A DNA stretch of 64,000 nucleotides, taken from positions 1 through 64,000 of the forward strand of contig JANXWC010000058.1 of assembly GCA_025351355.1 (NCBI GenBank), read 5' to 3'. Shown here in pieces: positions 17,234 to 25,282 of this stretch. The DNA comes from Hyphomicrobiaceae bacterium. Lineage in GTDB: Bacteria; Pseudomonadota; Alphaproteobacteria; Rhizobiales; Hyphomicrobiaceae. Below the pieces are notes generated by a model that had not been told where the DNA came from, searched no databases, and saw only the letters and a list, made by a program, of their open reading frames with translations. Position 1 is the first letter of the stretch. The number at the start of each line of letters is the position of its first letter. Both the position numbers and the translations under genes were made by a program.

Positions 17234-18337
17234 ATGACTGCACTCCCGTTCACGCCGCTCGTCGCAAGTTTGCCCGCGACCGTTCCGTTCGTCGGACCGG
17301 AAACGCAGGAGCGCACGCGGGGCGCGAAGTTTCGCGTTCGTCTCGGCGCGAATGAAAACGTGTTCGGCCCGTCGCCCAAGGCGGTTGCGGCCATGCGGGC
17401 GGCGGCTGCCGAGTGCTGGATGTATTGCGATCCCGAGAATTATGAGCTGAAGGCGGCGCTGGCGGCGCACCTAGGTGTCAAGCCGGACAACATCGCGGTC
17501 GGCGAGGGCATCGACAGCTTGTTCGGTTATACGGCGCGCATGTTTCTCGAACCTGGCGATGCCGTGGTGACGTCACTCGGGGCGTATCCGACATTCAACT
17601 TTCACGTCGCCGGATTTGGCGGGCGGCTGGTGACTGTGCCTTATGTGGCGGACCGCGAAGACCCCGCCAGCCTGCTCGCCGCGGCCGCGCGGGACAATCC
17701 GAAGCTGATCTATTTCGCCAATCCAGATAATCCGATGGCGTCGTGGTCGGATGCGACCGTCGTGCAGCGCTTCATGACCGCCATTCCGGAGGATTGCGTG
17801 CTGTGTCTCGACGAGGCCTACCACGAGTTCGCGCCCACCGGAGCCACGCCGGCGCTCGACGTCACAATTCCCAACGTGCTGCGCTTTCGTACCTTCTCCA
17901 AGGCTTACGGCATGGCGGGCGCGCGCATCGCCTATGTGATCGGCGAAGCGTCCCTAATCAAGGCGTTCGACAAGATCCGCAATCATTTCTCGGTCAACCG
18001 CATCGCGCAGGCCGGTGCGCTCGCGGCGCTTGCCGATCAAGCCTACCTTGGCGAGGTGGTGGCGAAGGTTGATCGCGCCCGCCGCCGGATCGGGGAAATC
18101 GCGCGCGCCAGTGGGCTCGAGCCGCTGCCATCGGCGGCCAATTTCGTCGCTATCGACTGCAAGAGCGACGGTGCCCTCGCCAAGCGCGTGCTTGATGGCC
18201 TGATCCAACGTGGCGTATTCGTCCGCATGCCCGGTGTGGCACCGCTCAACCGCTGCATCCGGATATCAGCCGGGACCGACGCCGATCTCGAGGTGTTCGC
18301 CGCCGAATTGCCCGCTGCCCTGGCGGCAGCGCGTTAA
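17234..18337 (+). CDS. HisC-like aminotransferase (histidinol-phosphate/aromatic type)
   Basis: A 367-residue fold-type I PLP enzyme. The motif RLGANENVFGPSP, the tyrosine-containing SLGAYPTFNFH, DEAYHEFAP and FRTFSKAYGMAGARIAY with Schiff-base Lys223 place it in the HisC family. It is the divergent branch often called HisC2 in rhizobia, which may act on aromatic amino acids or in methionine salvage rather than on histidinol phosphate; no his operon genes are nearby. ATG 17234 is 18 bases after the channel gene. A RidA protein, which removes reactive imines from PLP enzymes, follows 87 bases later. Confidence 0.88.
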   Translation: MTALPFTPLVASLPATVPFVGPETQERTRGAKFRVRLGANENVFGPSPKAVAAMRAAAAECWMYCDPENYELKAALAAHLGVKPDNIAVGEGIDSLFGYTARMFLEPGDAVVTSLGAYPTFNFHVAGFGGRLVTVPYVADREDPASLLAAAARDNPKLIYFANPDNPMASWSDATVVQRFMTAIPEDCVLCLDEAYHEFAPTGATPALDVTIPNVLRFRTFSKAYGMAGARIAYVIGEASLIKAFDKIRNHFSVNRIAQAGALAALADQAYLGEVVAKVDRARRRIGEIARASGLEPLPSAANFVAIDCKSDGALAKRVLDGLIQRGVFVRMPGVAPLNRCIRISAGTDADLEVFAAELPAALAAAR

Positions 18338-18424
18338 TCAAGTCCCTATGTCCAATGGACTCAGGCGGATGGACATGCGACCGGAGCTTCCGAACTTGAG
18401 ACAGATCTGCAGGACCACGAGACG

Positions 18425-18808
18425 ATGAAAATTCGCGCCATCACCGCCACCGACGGCAACCAGCCAGTCAGCCGCTACGCCGAAGCCATGGAAGTGACAG
18501 ACGCCAAGCGCTGGCTGTTCCTCTCAGGCCAGACGCCGATGCGGCCGGATGGCTCCATACCCGACGATTTCCGCGAGCAGGCGCGACAGGTGTGGGCCAA
18601 CATCCAGGCGCAATTGCGCGCCTCAGAAATGACGCTCGACAATCTCGTCAAGGTAACGGTGTTTTTGTCCGACCGCCGCTATGGCCCGATCCACCGCGCC
18701 ATCCGCGAGGAAATTCTCGGCGAGCGCGTGTTGGGCCTCACCGTCATCATCGTCGGCGCATTGGATGAACGCTGGCTGCTCGAAGTCGAAGTGATCGCGG
18801 CGGCGTAG
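18425..18808 (+). CDS. RidA family protein
   Basis: A 127-residue YjgF/YER057c/UK114 fold. LFLSGQTPMRPDG and the closing LLEVEVIAAA are typical. In the true RidA branch the catalytic arginine sits in a motif near residue 105 of the form RxxxPxGxxVEI; here the corresponding VGALDERWLLEVEV is different, so it is probably another subfamily (Rid1-7) whose substrate is unknown. It may be paired with the PLP aminotransferase upstream. ATG 18425 is used. Confidence 0.85.
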   Translation: MKIRAITATDGNQPVSRYAEAMEVTDAKRWLFLSGQTPMRPDGSIPDDFREQARQVWANIQAQLRASEMTLDNLVKVTVFLSDRRYGPIHRAIREEILGERVLGLTVIIVGALDERWLLEVEVIAAA

Positions 18809-18813
18809 GCGAG

Positions 18814-18843
18814 GGGTTGGGTTACGCTTCGCTAACCCAACCC
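18814..18843. terminator. 11-bp palindrome between convergent genes
   Basis: GGGTTGGGTTA (18814-18824) and TAACCCAACCC (18833-18843) are perfectly complementary around an eight-base loop. It lies five bases after the RidA gene stop and 12 before the end of the opposing oxidoreductase gene. There is no T run on either side, so it may be a dispersed palindromic repeat serving as a weak bidirectional terminator. Confidence 0.6.
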
Positions 18844-18855
18844 ACATGTCACACA

Positions 18856-19830
18856 TCACGGCTTGATGATCACCTTACCGGTCGACGCCCGACGGTCCAA
18901 CTCGCGGATCGCGTCAGCAGTTTGGGCCAGCGGGAAGATCTTGTGAATGTGCGGCTTGAGTTTGCCCTCGGCCACCCAACCGATCAGCTGGCGCAGATTG
19001 GCGCGGTTTTCTTCGGGATCACGCGCGGCGTGGGCGCCCCAGAACACGCCGACAAGGGACGAATTTTTCAGCAGCAAGAGGTTGAGCGGAATTTTCGGAA
19101 TCTGGCCCCCCGCAAAGCCCACGACCAGGAAACGACCGTCCCAGTTGAGCGCGCGAATGGCCGGCTCGGCATATTTGTCACCGACGCAGTCATAGACGAT
19201 GTCGGCGCCGTTGCCGCCGGTGTGCTTGCGGATATCGTCCTTGAGATCACCGGAGCTGTAGTTAATCAGTCCGTCCGCGCCGCGCTCCTTGCAAACAGCG
19301 AGCTTCTCCTCGGTCGAGGCACAGGCGATGACGCGGCCACCCATCAGTTTGGCGAGTTCGACGGCGGCCAATCCCGCACCGCCGGAGGCACCGAGGATGA
19401 CGACGTTCTCGCCCTTTTTGAGTTTACCGCGATCCTTGAGGCCGTGCAGCGCCGTGCCATAGGTCACGGTAACGCCGGCTGCGACTTCATCGCTGACACC
19501 GGCGGGTATGATGATGAGATTTTCGGTTTTGACGGCCATCTTTTCGCGCGCGGCACCATGCCCTGCCGACCCGAACACGCGGTCGCCGACCTTGACGTTG
19601 GTGACGCCTGCGCCGACGCTCTCGATGACGCCTGCAAATTCGCTGGCCGGCGAGAACGGCATGGGCGGCTTGAACTGGTATTTGCCACGTACGGCCAGCG
19701 TGTCGAGGAAGTTCAGCGCGGCTGCCTTGACGCGGATGACCGCTTCGCCCGGCCCGGCGACGGGTTCGGCGATGTCTTCAATCACGATGTCGTCAGGACC
19801 AGTGAGAGTTTTGCAAAGTGCGGCTTTCAT
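18856..19830 (-). CDS. NADPH:quinone oxidoreductase (MDR superfamily)
   Basis: A 324-residue zinc-free medium-chain reductase. Landmarks are ALNFLDTLAVRGKYQ, the nucleotide-binding VVILGASGGAGLAAVELAK and the AADAIRE-like C-terminal region. No structural-zinc cysteine cluster is present, consistent with quinone reductases (ZTA1/Qor class). ATG 19830 begins the conserved MKAALCK; an upstream extension is not conserved. Together with the next two leftward genes it may form a small detoxification operon. Confidence 0.92.
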   Translation of the reverse strand: MKAALCKTLTGPDDIVIEDIAEPVAGPGEAVIRVKAAALNFLDTLAVRGKYQFKPPMPFSPASEFAGVIESVGAGVTNVKVGDRVFGSAGHGAAREKMAVKTENLIIIPAGVSDEVAAGVTVTYGTALHGLKDRGKLKKGENVVILGASGGAGLAAVELAKLMGGRVIACASTEEKLAVCKERGADGLINYSSGDLKDDIRKHTGGNGADIVYDCVGDKYAEPAIRALNWDGRFLVVGFAGGQIPKIPLNLLLLKNSSLVGVFWGAHAARDPEENRANLRQLIGWVAEGKLKPHIHKIFPLAQTADAIRELDRRASTGKVIIKP

Positions 19831-19870
19831 GAGAATTGGCCTTTCATCGTCATCAGATTGGAATTTTAGC

Positions 19871-20470
19871 TTATACGCCAAGGGCGCGGGCGAGGAATTC
19901 GAGGCGGTCCTGACCCCAGAAAATCTCACCGCCGGGCAACACATATGCGGGTGCGCCGAACACACCGCGGGCGAGGCCTTCCTCGGTGTTTTTATCCCAG
20001 ATCTTGTCGAGCTCGGCGTCAGGCGGCGCCGCAGTGCGCACCGCTGCGAGATCTAGTTGTGCGCGTTGAGCGGCTGCAACGATATCATCCGGATCGGATA
20101 GAGTCTTTTCCAGCTCCCACAAATTGCGACCCAGTTCCATCGCGAATGCGAGTGCATCGCGCCCTTGCAGCGCGGCGGCGATCACCAGTCGGGTTGCGGC
20201 AACCTCATCGGACGGAAAACCCTTGGGTGCCAGCACGATCGGAATGCCGAGATGGTCGCGCCAGCGCTGCAGTTCCATTTTGCGGTAGGCCTGCCGCTGG
20301 GGCGATCGTTTCGGCAGCGGCAAGCCGCCTGTCTGCGCGAATATCGGACCGTAACGCGCTGGCTTCACGAGCACGCTGGCGTTGGCCGCCTTGGTCATGG
20401 CGATGAAACGCTGCGACCCCAGATAGCTCCATGGGCTATTCAGCGTGAAATAGTATTCGACCGTCGTCAT
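19871..20470 (-). CDS. 2-hydroxychromene-2-carboxylate isomerase-like DsbA-fold protein
   Basis: A 199-residue thioredoxin/glutathione-transferase kappa-fold protein. The N-terminal EYYFTLNSPWSYLG contains serine where DsbA has CxxC, as in isomerases of this family (NahD), which use glutathione to isomerise a ring-cleavage product. The C-terminal FGAPAYVL is the cis-proline loop. No naphthalene-degradation genes surround it, so the natural substrate may differ. It lies 40 bases upstream of the quinone oxidoreductase on the same strand. Confidence 0.88.
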   Translation of the reverse strand: MTTVEYYFTLNSPWSYLGSQRFIAMTKAANASVLVKPARYGPIFAQTGGLPLPKRSPQRQAYRKMELQRWRDHLGIPIVLAPKGFPSDEVAATRLVIAAALQGRDALAFAMELGRNLWELEKTLSDPDDIVAAAQRAQLDLAAVRTAAPPDAELDKIWDKNTEEGLARGVFGAPAYVLPGGEIFWGQDRLEFLARALGV

Positions 20471-20532
20471 ATGCTGTGGCTCGCTTCGCTCGATGGGTAC
20501 TTGCTGACGATCTTGGCAGTGGGCTAGAGCAC

Positions 20533-21198
20533 TCAGTCAGCATCAACGAGTGCAGTCAAGTCGCGGACAATGCGGTCTGCGGGCATGTCCGGATATTCGT
20601 CGGGCGCACCCGATCGATTGATCCAGACGGTGCGGAAGCCAAACACTTCGGCGCCCGCGATGTCCCAGCGGTTCGACGACTGGAACGAAACGTCGTCGGC
20701 CGTGCCGCCGAAGCGGTCGAGCACCAGGCGATAGACGGCCATATCCGGTTTGAATACGCCGGCGTCGCGCACCGAGAGCACCGCATCGAATACTCCGCTC
20801 AAGCCGGCCGAGTTGACCGCATCGGCGAGCATATCGGGATCGCCATTGGAGAGAATGGCCACACGCGCGCCACGCGCTTTCAACGCCGCCAGCACAGACG
20901 GCACTTCAGGGAACGCCTGCATGGTTCGGTACGCCGCCAAAAGCTTTTCGCGCACACCGGCTGGCACGCCGCCGACGCTGGCGATTGCAAAATCCAGGCT
21001 GCGCTCCGTCAGCGACCAGAAATTTGCATCGCGCCCGGTAAGGGCATGGATCCAGGAGTACTCCAGATGCTTGCTGCGCCAAGTCTGCGACAGCTTCTCC
21101 CACTGAGCGCCGATCGTTGCCCGATGCGCGGCGGTGGCTGAATGCACGTCGAACAACGTACCGTAGGCGTCGAAAACGTAGAGACCCGGCAGCGGCAT
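20533..21198 (-). CDS. Haloacid dehalogenase, type II
   Basis: A 221-residue HAD enzyme. The nucleophile is Asp10 in FDAYGTLFD, ILSNGDPDML carries the motif II Ser-Asn, and FKPDMAVYRL (Lys) and SSNRWDIAGAEVFGFRTVWINR complete the pattern of L-2-haloacid dehalogenases, including the family's characteristic SSN and WDI sequence. ATG 21198 starts the conserved sequence; the frame is open further upstream without conservation. Hydrolytic removal of halide from short 2-haloalkanoates is the known activity. Confidence 0.93.
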   Translation of the reverse strand: MPLPGLYVFDAYGTLFDVHSATAAHRATIGAQWEKLSQTWRSKHLEYSWIHALTGRDANFWSLTERSLDFAIASVGGVPAGVREKLLAAYRTMQAFPEVPSVLAALKARGARVAILSNGDPDMLADAVNSAGLSGVFDAVLSVRDAGVFKPDMAVYRLVLDRFGGTADDVSFQSSNRWDIAGAEVFGFRTVWINRSGAPDEYPDMPADRIVRDLTALVDAD

Positions 21199-21378
21199 GG
21201 AGCGTCCCTTAATAGTGATGCGGCGATGGTACCACACTGTTACGGCCAGGTCACAGCCCAGAGCTTGAGGGTAGTGACTCAGTTTGAAAGCCATCGACGT
21301 TTCTCCCTCCCACTTGAGGGCTACCGCATGCACCCAAGCGGGTCGTTATCCGGTTCGCGACCTCTCTCCCGACGCTGT

Positions 21379-21419
21379 CCCGGAATTTGGGCGGCGCCCT
21401 TTGCGCTGGCCAAATATCC
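21379..21419 (+). repeat. Dispersed repeat, module 1, copy A
   Basis: This 41-base palindromic module begins CCCGGAATTTGG and ends TGGCCAAATATCC, with GCGCCCTTTGCGC in the middle. The reverse complement of 32695-32737 matches it over nearly the whole length with a few substitutions. It can fold as a hairpin through the CCAAAT/ATTTGG arms. Confidence 0.75.
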
Positions 21420-21470
21420 TTGCCAGCCGGATTAATGTGCAACTGGCCAATTATTCCTTCCTACTACCCG

Positions 21471-21538
21471 GTAAAGATCCCGGCTCTCCGCGCCCTCGAT
21501 GCGGAGCATTGCTCCGCGATGTGGGCGCTGCGGCCGGG
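21471..21538 (+). repeat. Dispersed repeat, module 2, copy A
   Basis: This module begins GTAAAGATCCCGGCTCTCCG and ends GCGCTGCGGCCGGG. It is nearly identical to the reverse complement of 32569-32638, and has an inner hairpin GCGGAGCA/TGCTCCGC. It is separated from module 1 by about 50 bases of unrelated sequence, a similar spacing to that in the other copy. Confidence 0.8.
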
Positions 21539-21704
21539 AAAACGGCGGTGGGGGATGGCGATCAAAGATGTGTGCATCCCGTAACCATTGAGGGGGAGGT
21601 CGGCAGCGGCACGATTTTTATGTCTTCAAAAAATTGTTGGCCATGCCGAATGGGGGTGGGCTTGGGCTCAGTGCACGCTGTTGGACACCCTCACCCCAAA
21701 CGCC

Positions 21705-21763
21705 AGCGGCTTAGACCGGCTTTGTGCGAGGGCTGTCCGTGCATTGACTGGTCTAAACCGGTG
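21705..21763. repeat. Long imperfect hairpin
   Basis: GCCAGCGGCTTAGACC on the left pairs with GGTCTAAACCGGTGGC on the right, 14 of 16 positions, around a 32-base loop (21718-21749). The core TTAGACC (21711-21717) and GGTCTAA (21750-21756) is perfect. It has no T run and is not placed as a terminator, so a palindromic mobile repeat is likely. Confidence 0.55.
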
Positions 21764-21928
21764 GCGCTCGGCCCGCCCCCCTCGAAAGGGGAAGGAAGGA
21801 GGAAAGAGTCGGTCGATCTGGTTTTCAAAATGAGACACGACCAGCTCGCGGTTTCAGCGGCTCGCTACTAGCGATCAAAGCGCCGCGGTGCCATATGTGC
21901 CGCCCACTCTTGCTTTCGAGATCCGCCC

Positions 21929-23077
21929 ATGACCGCCGTTCCGCCGTTGCCTGCCGAAATCCAAACGCCCGCTTACGTGCTCGATGCCGAGGCGCTGGCG
22001 CGCAATATGGCGGTCGCATCGCGTGTGCGGCGTGAGGCAGGCTGCAAAGTTTTGTTGGCGACCAAGGCGTTCGCTTTTCCGGCGGCTTTTCCCCTGATGC
22101 GGGACCATCTCGATGGCACAACCGCGAGCGGCGAATATGAGGCGCGACTCGGTCGCGAGGAGTTCGGCAAGGAGGTTCATGTTTATGCGCCGGCCTACGG
22201 TCCGGGTGAAGTCGAGCGACTGGCCACGCTGGCCGATCATATCTATTTCAATTCGCCCGACCAGGTCGCCCGCCAGCTCGCCGTCGCCCGCACGAATCCG
22301 GCGGTCAAAATAGGCGCGCGGATCAATCCCGGTTATTCCAATGCGACGCTCGGTGGTGCGCTTTACGATCCGTGCGCGCCCAATTCGCGCTTCGGCACGA
22401 CGGTCTCTGAAATTGATCAGTTGCCATGGGATCAAATCGATATTTTCCATGTGCACACATTGTGCGAAAGCCTGCACGACGGCTCGGTGGGACTGATCGA
22501 GCACGTGGCGAAGAATTTCGGCGATTATGTGCGACGCGTGAAGGCGGTGAATTTCGGCGGCGGCCATTTCATCAACAAGCCCGGCTACGATGTGGCGAAA
22601 TTGATCGCCGCCATCACCGCGTTCCGCGCGGCCTTCGGGGTGGAGGTCATCCTGGAACCGGGCGCCGGGCTGGTTGTCGATGCCGGCTATCTGGTGGCGT
22701 CCGTGATCGGCTTTCACACCAATGGCCGACGCATCGCCATCCTCGACGCATCGGCTTCGACGCACATGCCGGACGTGCTGGAAGTGCCTTACAAGCCGCC
22801 ACTGTTGGGAGCCGGCGAACCGGGCACATTTGCGAACGACTACATGCTTGGCGGCAAGACCTGCATGACGGGCGACATCATCGGCGAATACTCATTTCCG
22901 CTGCCGCTCAAGGTTGGAGATCGGCTGGTATTCGGCGACATGATGCAATACTCGTTTGTGAAGAATACCACGTTTAACGGTACGCCGCTGCCCGACATGG
23001 CCGTGCTCGACCGTGACGGCAGCTATCGCGTTGTCAAACGGTTCGGCTACGCGGAGTTCCGTAACCGCGTCGGATGA
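21929..23077 (+). CDS. nspC: Carboxynorspermidine decarboxylase-like PLP enzyme
   Basis: A 382-residue fold-type III (alanine racemase-like) decarboxylase. The Schiff-base lysine is Lys46 in VLLATKAFAF; downstream come HVHTLCE, NFGGGHFINKPGYD (phosphate binding), LEPGAG and GKTCMTGDIIGEY with the cysteine that reaches the partner active site. In polyamine synthesis NspC makes norspermidine or spermidine from the carboxy forms. The usual partner, carboxy(nor)spermidine dehydrogenase, is not in the window, so either it is unlinked or the enzyme has another diamine-related role. ATG 21929 is used; the gene is alone. Confidence 0.9.
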   Translation: MTAVPPLPAEIQTPAYVLDAEALARNMAVASRVRREAGCKVLLATKAFAFPAAFPLMRDHLDGTTASGEYEARLGREEFGKEVHVYAPAYGPGEVERLATLADHIYFNSPDQVARQLAVARTNPAVKIGARINPGYSNATLGGALYDPCAPNSRFGTTVSEIDQLPWDQIDIFHVHTLCESLHDGSVGLIEHVAKNFGDYVRRVKAVNFGGGHFINKPGYDVAKLIAAITAFRAAFGVEVILEPGAGLVVDAGYLVASVIGFHTNGRRIAILDASASTHMPDVLEVPYKPPLLGAGEPGTFANDYMLGGKTCMTGDIIGEYSFPLPLKVGDRLVFGDMMQYSFVKNTTFNGTPLPDMAVLDRDGSYRVVKRFGYAEFRNRVG

Positions 23078-23165
23078 GTAAACCAGGCTGAGTAAACTTA
23101 GTTGACGCCCGGTTAAGACTCGCGAAATACACTTACCTGTGAATGGCCAGCGAGGGTTGCTCGGA

Positions 23166-24227
23166 ATGAATTTGGCAATGGAGCGGCTCAGGGCGATCGC
23201 GCGAACGGCGACGGCACCGGGAACCCTGCTGGAACAGCGCATACTCGAGCTGACCGGGCTTCCGGTCGTATTCCGTGCAGCCCCGGACCGGCTCAGTGCG
23301 GGCGTCGAAGCGCGGTTGCAGCCGATGCGCGAGGCCGACGATTTCGCAGGACTGGCGATCGCGTTCGACCGGCTCTTTGCGCGACGGACCTTCGGCGGCA
23401 ACGGCTGCCGCACGTATCGCATTGCCGAGAATATGCTGCTGACGCCAGGGGATGAAGCCATCAGCATGGGCGAGCCGAGTGCGTCCGGCGAAGCGCTTGA
23501 TCGCTACCGCCGATGGTGGCTGCAGGACCGGGCCAATCCGGTTGCTGCCGCGATTCTCGCGCGAGCCTTGCTGACGACCGGCGAAGCACTGGACGCCCAT
23601 CGATTTGACAGTGGCGTGTGTGATGATGAATTTCTGCGCGATGCGTGTGGCGAAGCACGCGGCGTGCTCGCCCGCGCCGGTCCCAATGGCCGGCGGCATT
23701 GGCTGTGGCGGCAAGCCGATTTCACGTTAGCGTTTTGCGCATGGTCGTGTGGCGCTGAGGACGAGGAACTGTTGGCTGTCACGTTCGAAGCGCTGCAGAA
23801 GCTCGATCCACACGAGTTCGGGATCTACGATGACCGGACGGAACACCTCCTGCCGGAATGGGCCGGCAGCGTCGCCGCCATCGATGTTTTTGCGCGCGCT
23901 GCTGCGGCGCGCACGGCGGGACGATTCGGCGAGTTGATGTATGCACGCACATATGATCGCGCATTGCGCTTTATTGATGCGGACCAGACCGGCGTTGACC
24001 AGGATCGGCTGTTGCGCGGTTTCGCCGATTGGCACGCACGCTTTCCGACGCAAGCGGTTGCCAATCGATATGCAGCGCATGCGCACGCATTTGGTGCCGA
24101 TGCCATCGTGCGCGGATTGTTTCGCGATACCTTGCAGGAAATTCAGCCCGCGCATTGGTTCGACGCAGACCAGCCGCTGGAAGCGTGGTACGCGATTTGT
24201 TCTCACGGCAAACGCCTCGGGATTTAA
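23166..24227 (+). CDS. Hypothetical protein, DUF4034-like C-terminal region
   Basis: A 353-residue soluble protein with no signal peptide or membrane segment. The C-terminal third, with YARTYDRAL, LLRGFADWHARFPTQAVANRYAA and AWYAICSHGKRLGI, resembles DUF4034-type helical-repeat sequences; this is from memory and is uncertain. ATG 23166 has GAGGG upstream and is preferred over GTG 23139, which has no ribosome site. The gene overlaps the convergent patatin gene by four bases. Function unknown. Confidence 0.75.
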   Translation: MNLAMERLRAIARTATAPGTLLEQRILELTGLPVVFRAAPDRLSAGVEARLQPMREADDFAGLAIAFDRLFARRTFGGNGCRTYRIAENMLLTPGDEAISMGEPSASGEALDRYRRWWLQDRANPVAAAILARALLTTGEALDAHRFDSGVCDDEFLRDACGEARGVLARAGPNGRRHWLWRQADFTLAFCAWSCGAEDEELLAVTFEALQKLDPHEFGIYDDRTEHLLPEWAGSVAAIDVFARAAAARTAGRFGELMYARTYDRALRFIDADQTGVDQDRLLRGFADWHARFPTQAVANRYAAHAHAFGADAIVRGLFRDTLQEIQPAHWFDADQPLEAWYAICSHGKRLGI

Positions 24228-25282
24228 GCGTCTTTCATGGTGTCGCGTACGCCAATATCGTCGAAGCAGGCGGTGAGCCAAGTGTTGGCTTCGGCGCGTC
24301 CCTGCTCGAACAGATGCCGCAGAAATTCCCAGCTGGCGCTCATTTTGGACGCCGCCGTCCAGCCTTCCGCCACCGCGCCGCCGCCGATGCGATGCATGAA
24401 GACTTCGCGATAGCCGGCACCTTTCAGGCCACCATTCCGCAGGTGCCAATTGACGAACTGAATGGCCTCGATCTCGCGCACCAGCGAGGCGTTGAAGGTG
24501 ATCTCGTTAAGCCGATCGAGGATCTGCTGAGACGATTGCGGAGTGCCGTTGCGATGCTGCGGATTGATCTGCACGATCAGCAAGTCTTGCGATGCGCACT
24601 CGGTGAGAAACGGCGTCAGCACGGGGTTGCCGACGTAGCCACCGTCCCAGTAGGGGACGCCGTCGATTTCGACAGCCTTGTACAACGTGGGCAAACACGC
24701 CGATGCCATCACGCTATCGAGCGTGATGCGCTTGTCGGTGAAGACTTCGACGTGGCCGGAGATAACATTGGTGGCGGCGATGAATAGCTTCATCGATTTG
24801 CAGGAGTGTACGCGGTCGAAATCGACCTCGGCGCTGACGATATCACGCAGCGGGTTATAGTTCAGCGGATTGAACTGATAGGGCGATGCCGTCGATGACA
24901 TGGCCTGGTAGGCCTGCAGAGCTGGGTTCATGTCCGTCACCCAGTTGGGAAAGAATCCCGCCCACGGATTGGAGAACGACGAAGCCTGGGCGAGCGCGTC
25001 GGCGACGGCCTTCCAAAATTCGCCGAGTTGCGCGCGCGCGCGCGTGCGTCCGCCCTCAACCAAACCTTCGGCCGCGACAACGGCATTCATCGCACCGGCT
25101 GAGGTTCCGGAGATGGCTTCGATTTCGATGCGCTCGTCTTCGAGCAGGCGATCGAGCACGCCCCACGAGAACGCGCCGTGTGCGCCGCCGCCTTGCAGCG
25201 CCACGTTGATGCGCTTGATGCCGGGCTTGGGCGCTTCGAGCGGTGCGGTTACTGCCGGCTGCGCCGACTTTGTGCGCGTCAT
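24224..25282 (-). CDS. Patatin-like phospholipase
   Basis: A 352-residue acyl hydrolase. The oxyanion hole GGGAHGAF, the nucleophile elbow GTSAG with Ser61, and the catalytic Asp213 of the DGG motif form the complete Ser-Asp dyad of patatins. No signal peptide, so cytoplasmic or granule-associated. The ATG overlaps the stop of the upstream 3-hydroxybutyrate dehydrogenase gene (TGATG), so the two are translationally coupled. In rhizobia such patatin genes often pair with bdhA, which suggests polyhydroxybutyrate or membrane-lipid turnover; the lipid substrate is inferred. Confidence 0.92.
   Translation of the reverse strand: MTRTKSAQPAVTAPLEAPKPGIKRINVALQGGGAHGAFSWGVLDRLLEDERIEIEAISGTSAGAMNAVVAAEGLVEGGRTRARAQLGEFWKAVADALAQASSFSNPWAGFFPNWVTDMNPALQAYQAMSSTASPYQFNPLNYNPLRDIVSAEVDFDRVHSCKSMKLFIAATNVISGHVEVFTDKRITLDSVMASACLPTLYKAVEIDGVPYWDGGYVGNPVLTPFLTECASQDLLIVQINPQHRNGTPQSSQQILDRLNEITFNASLVREIEAIQFVNWHLRNGGLKGAGYREVFMHRIGGGAVAEGWTAASKMSASWEFLRHLFEQGRAEANTWLTACFDDIGVRDTMKDA

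Larger units (their letters stand above)
21199..21928. other. Repeat-rich intergenic region
   Basis: 730 bases without a supported gene. A plus-strand open frame of 195 residues (21284-21871) runs through the palindromic repeats and has atypical composition, so I do not call it. The region contains both modules of the dispersed repeat (listed separately), a long imperfect hairpin near 21705-21763 and polypurine GGGGAAGGAAGGAGG sequence near 21788. The promoter of the decarboxylase gene at 21929 should lie at its right end. Confidence 0.5.

Noticed and set aside
21284-21871. 195-residue frame in the 21.2-21.9 kb spacer
   Set aside because: It runs through palindromic repeats, has no ribosome site and no protein-like features.
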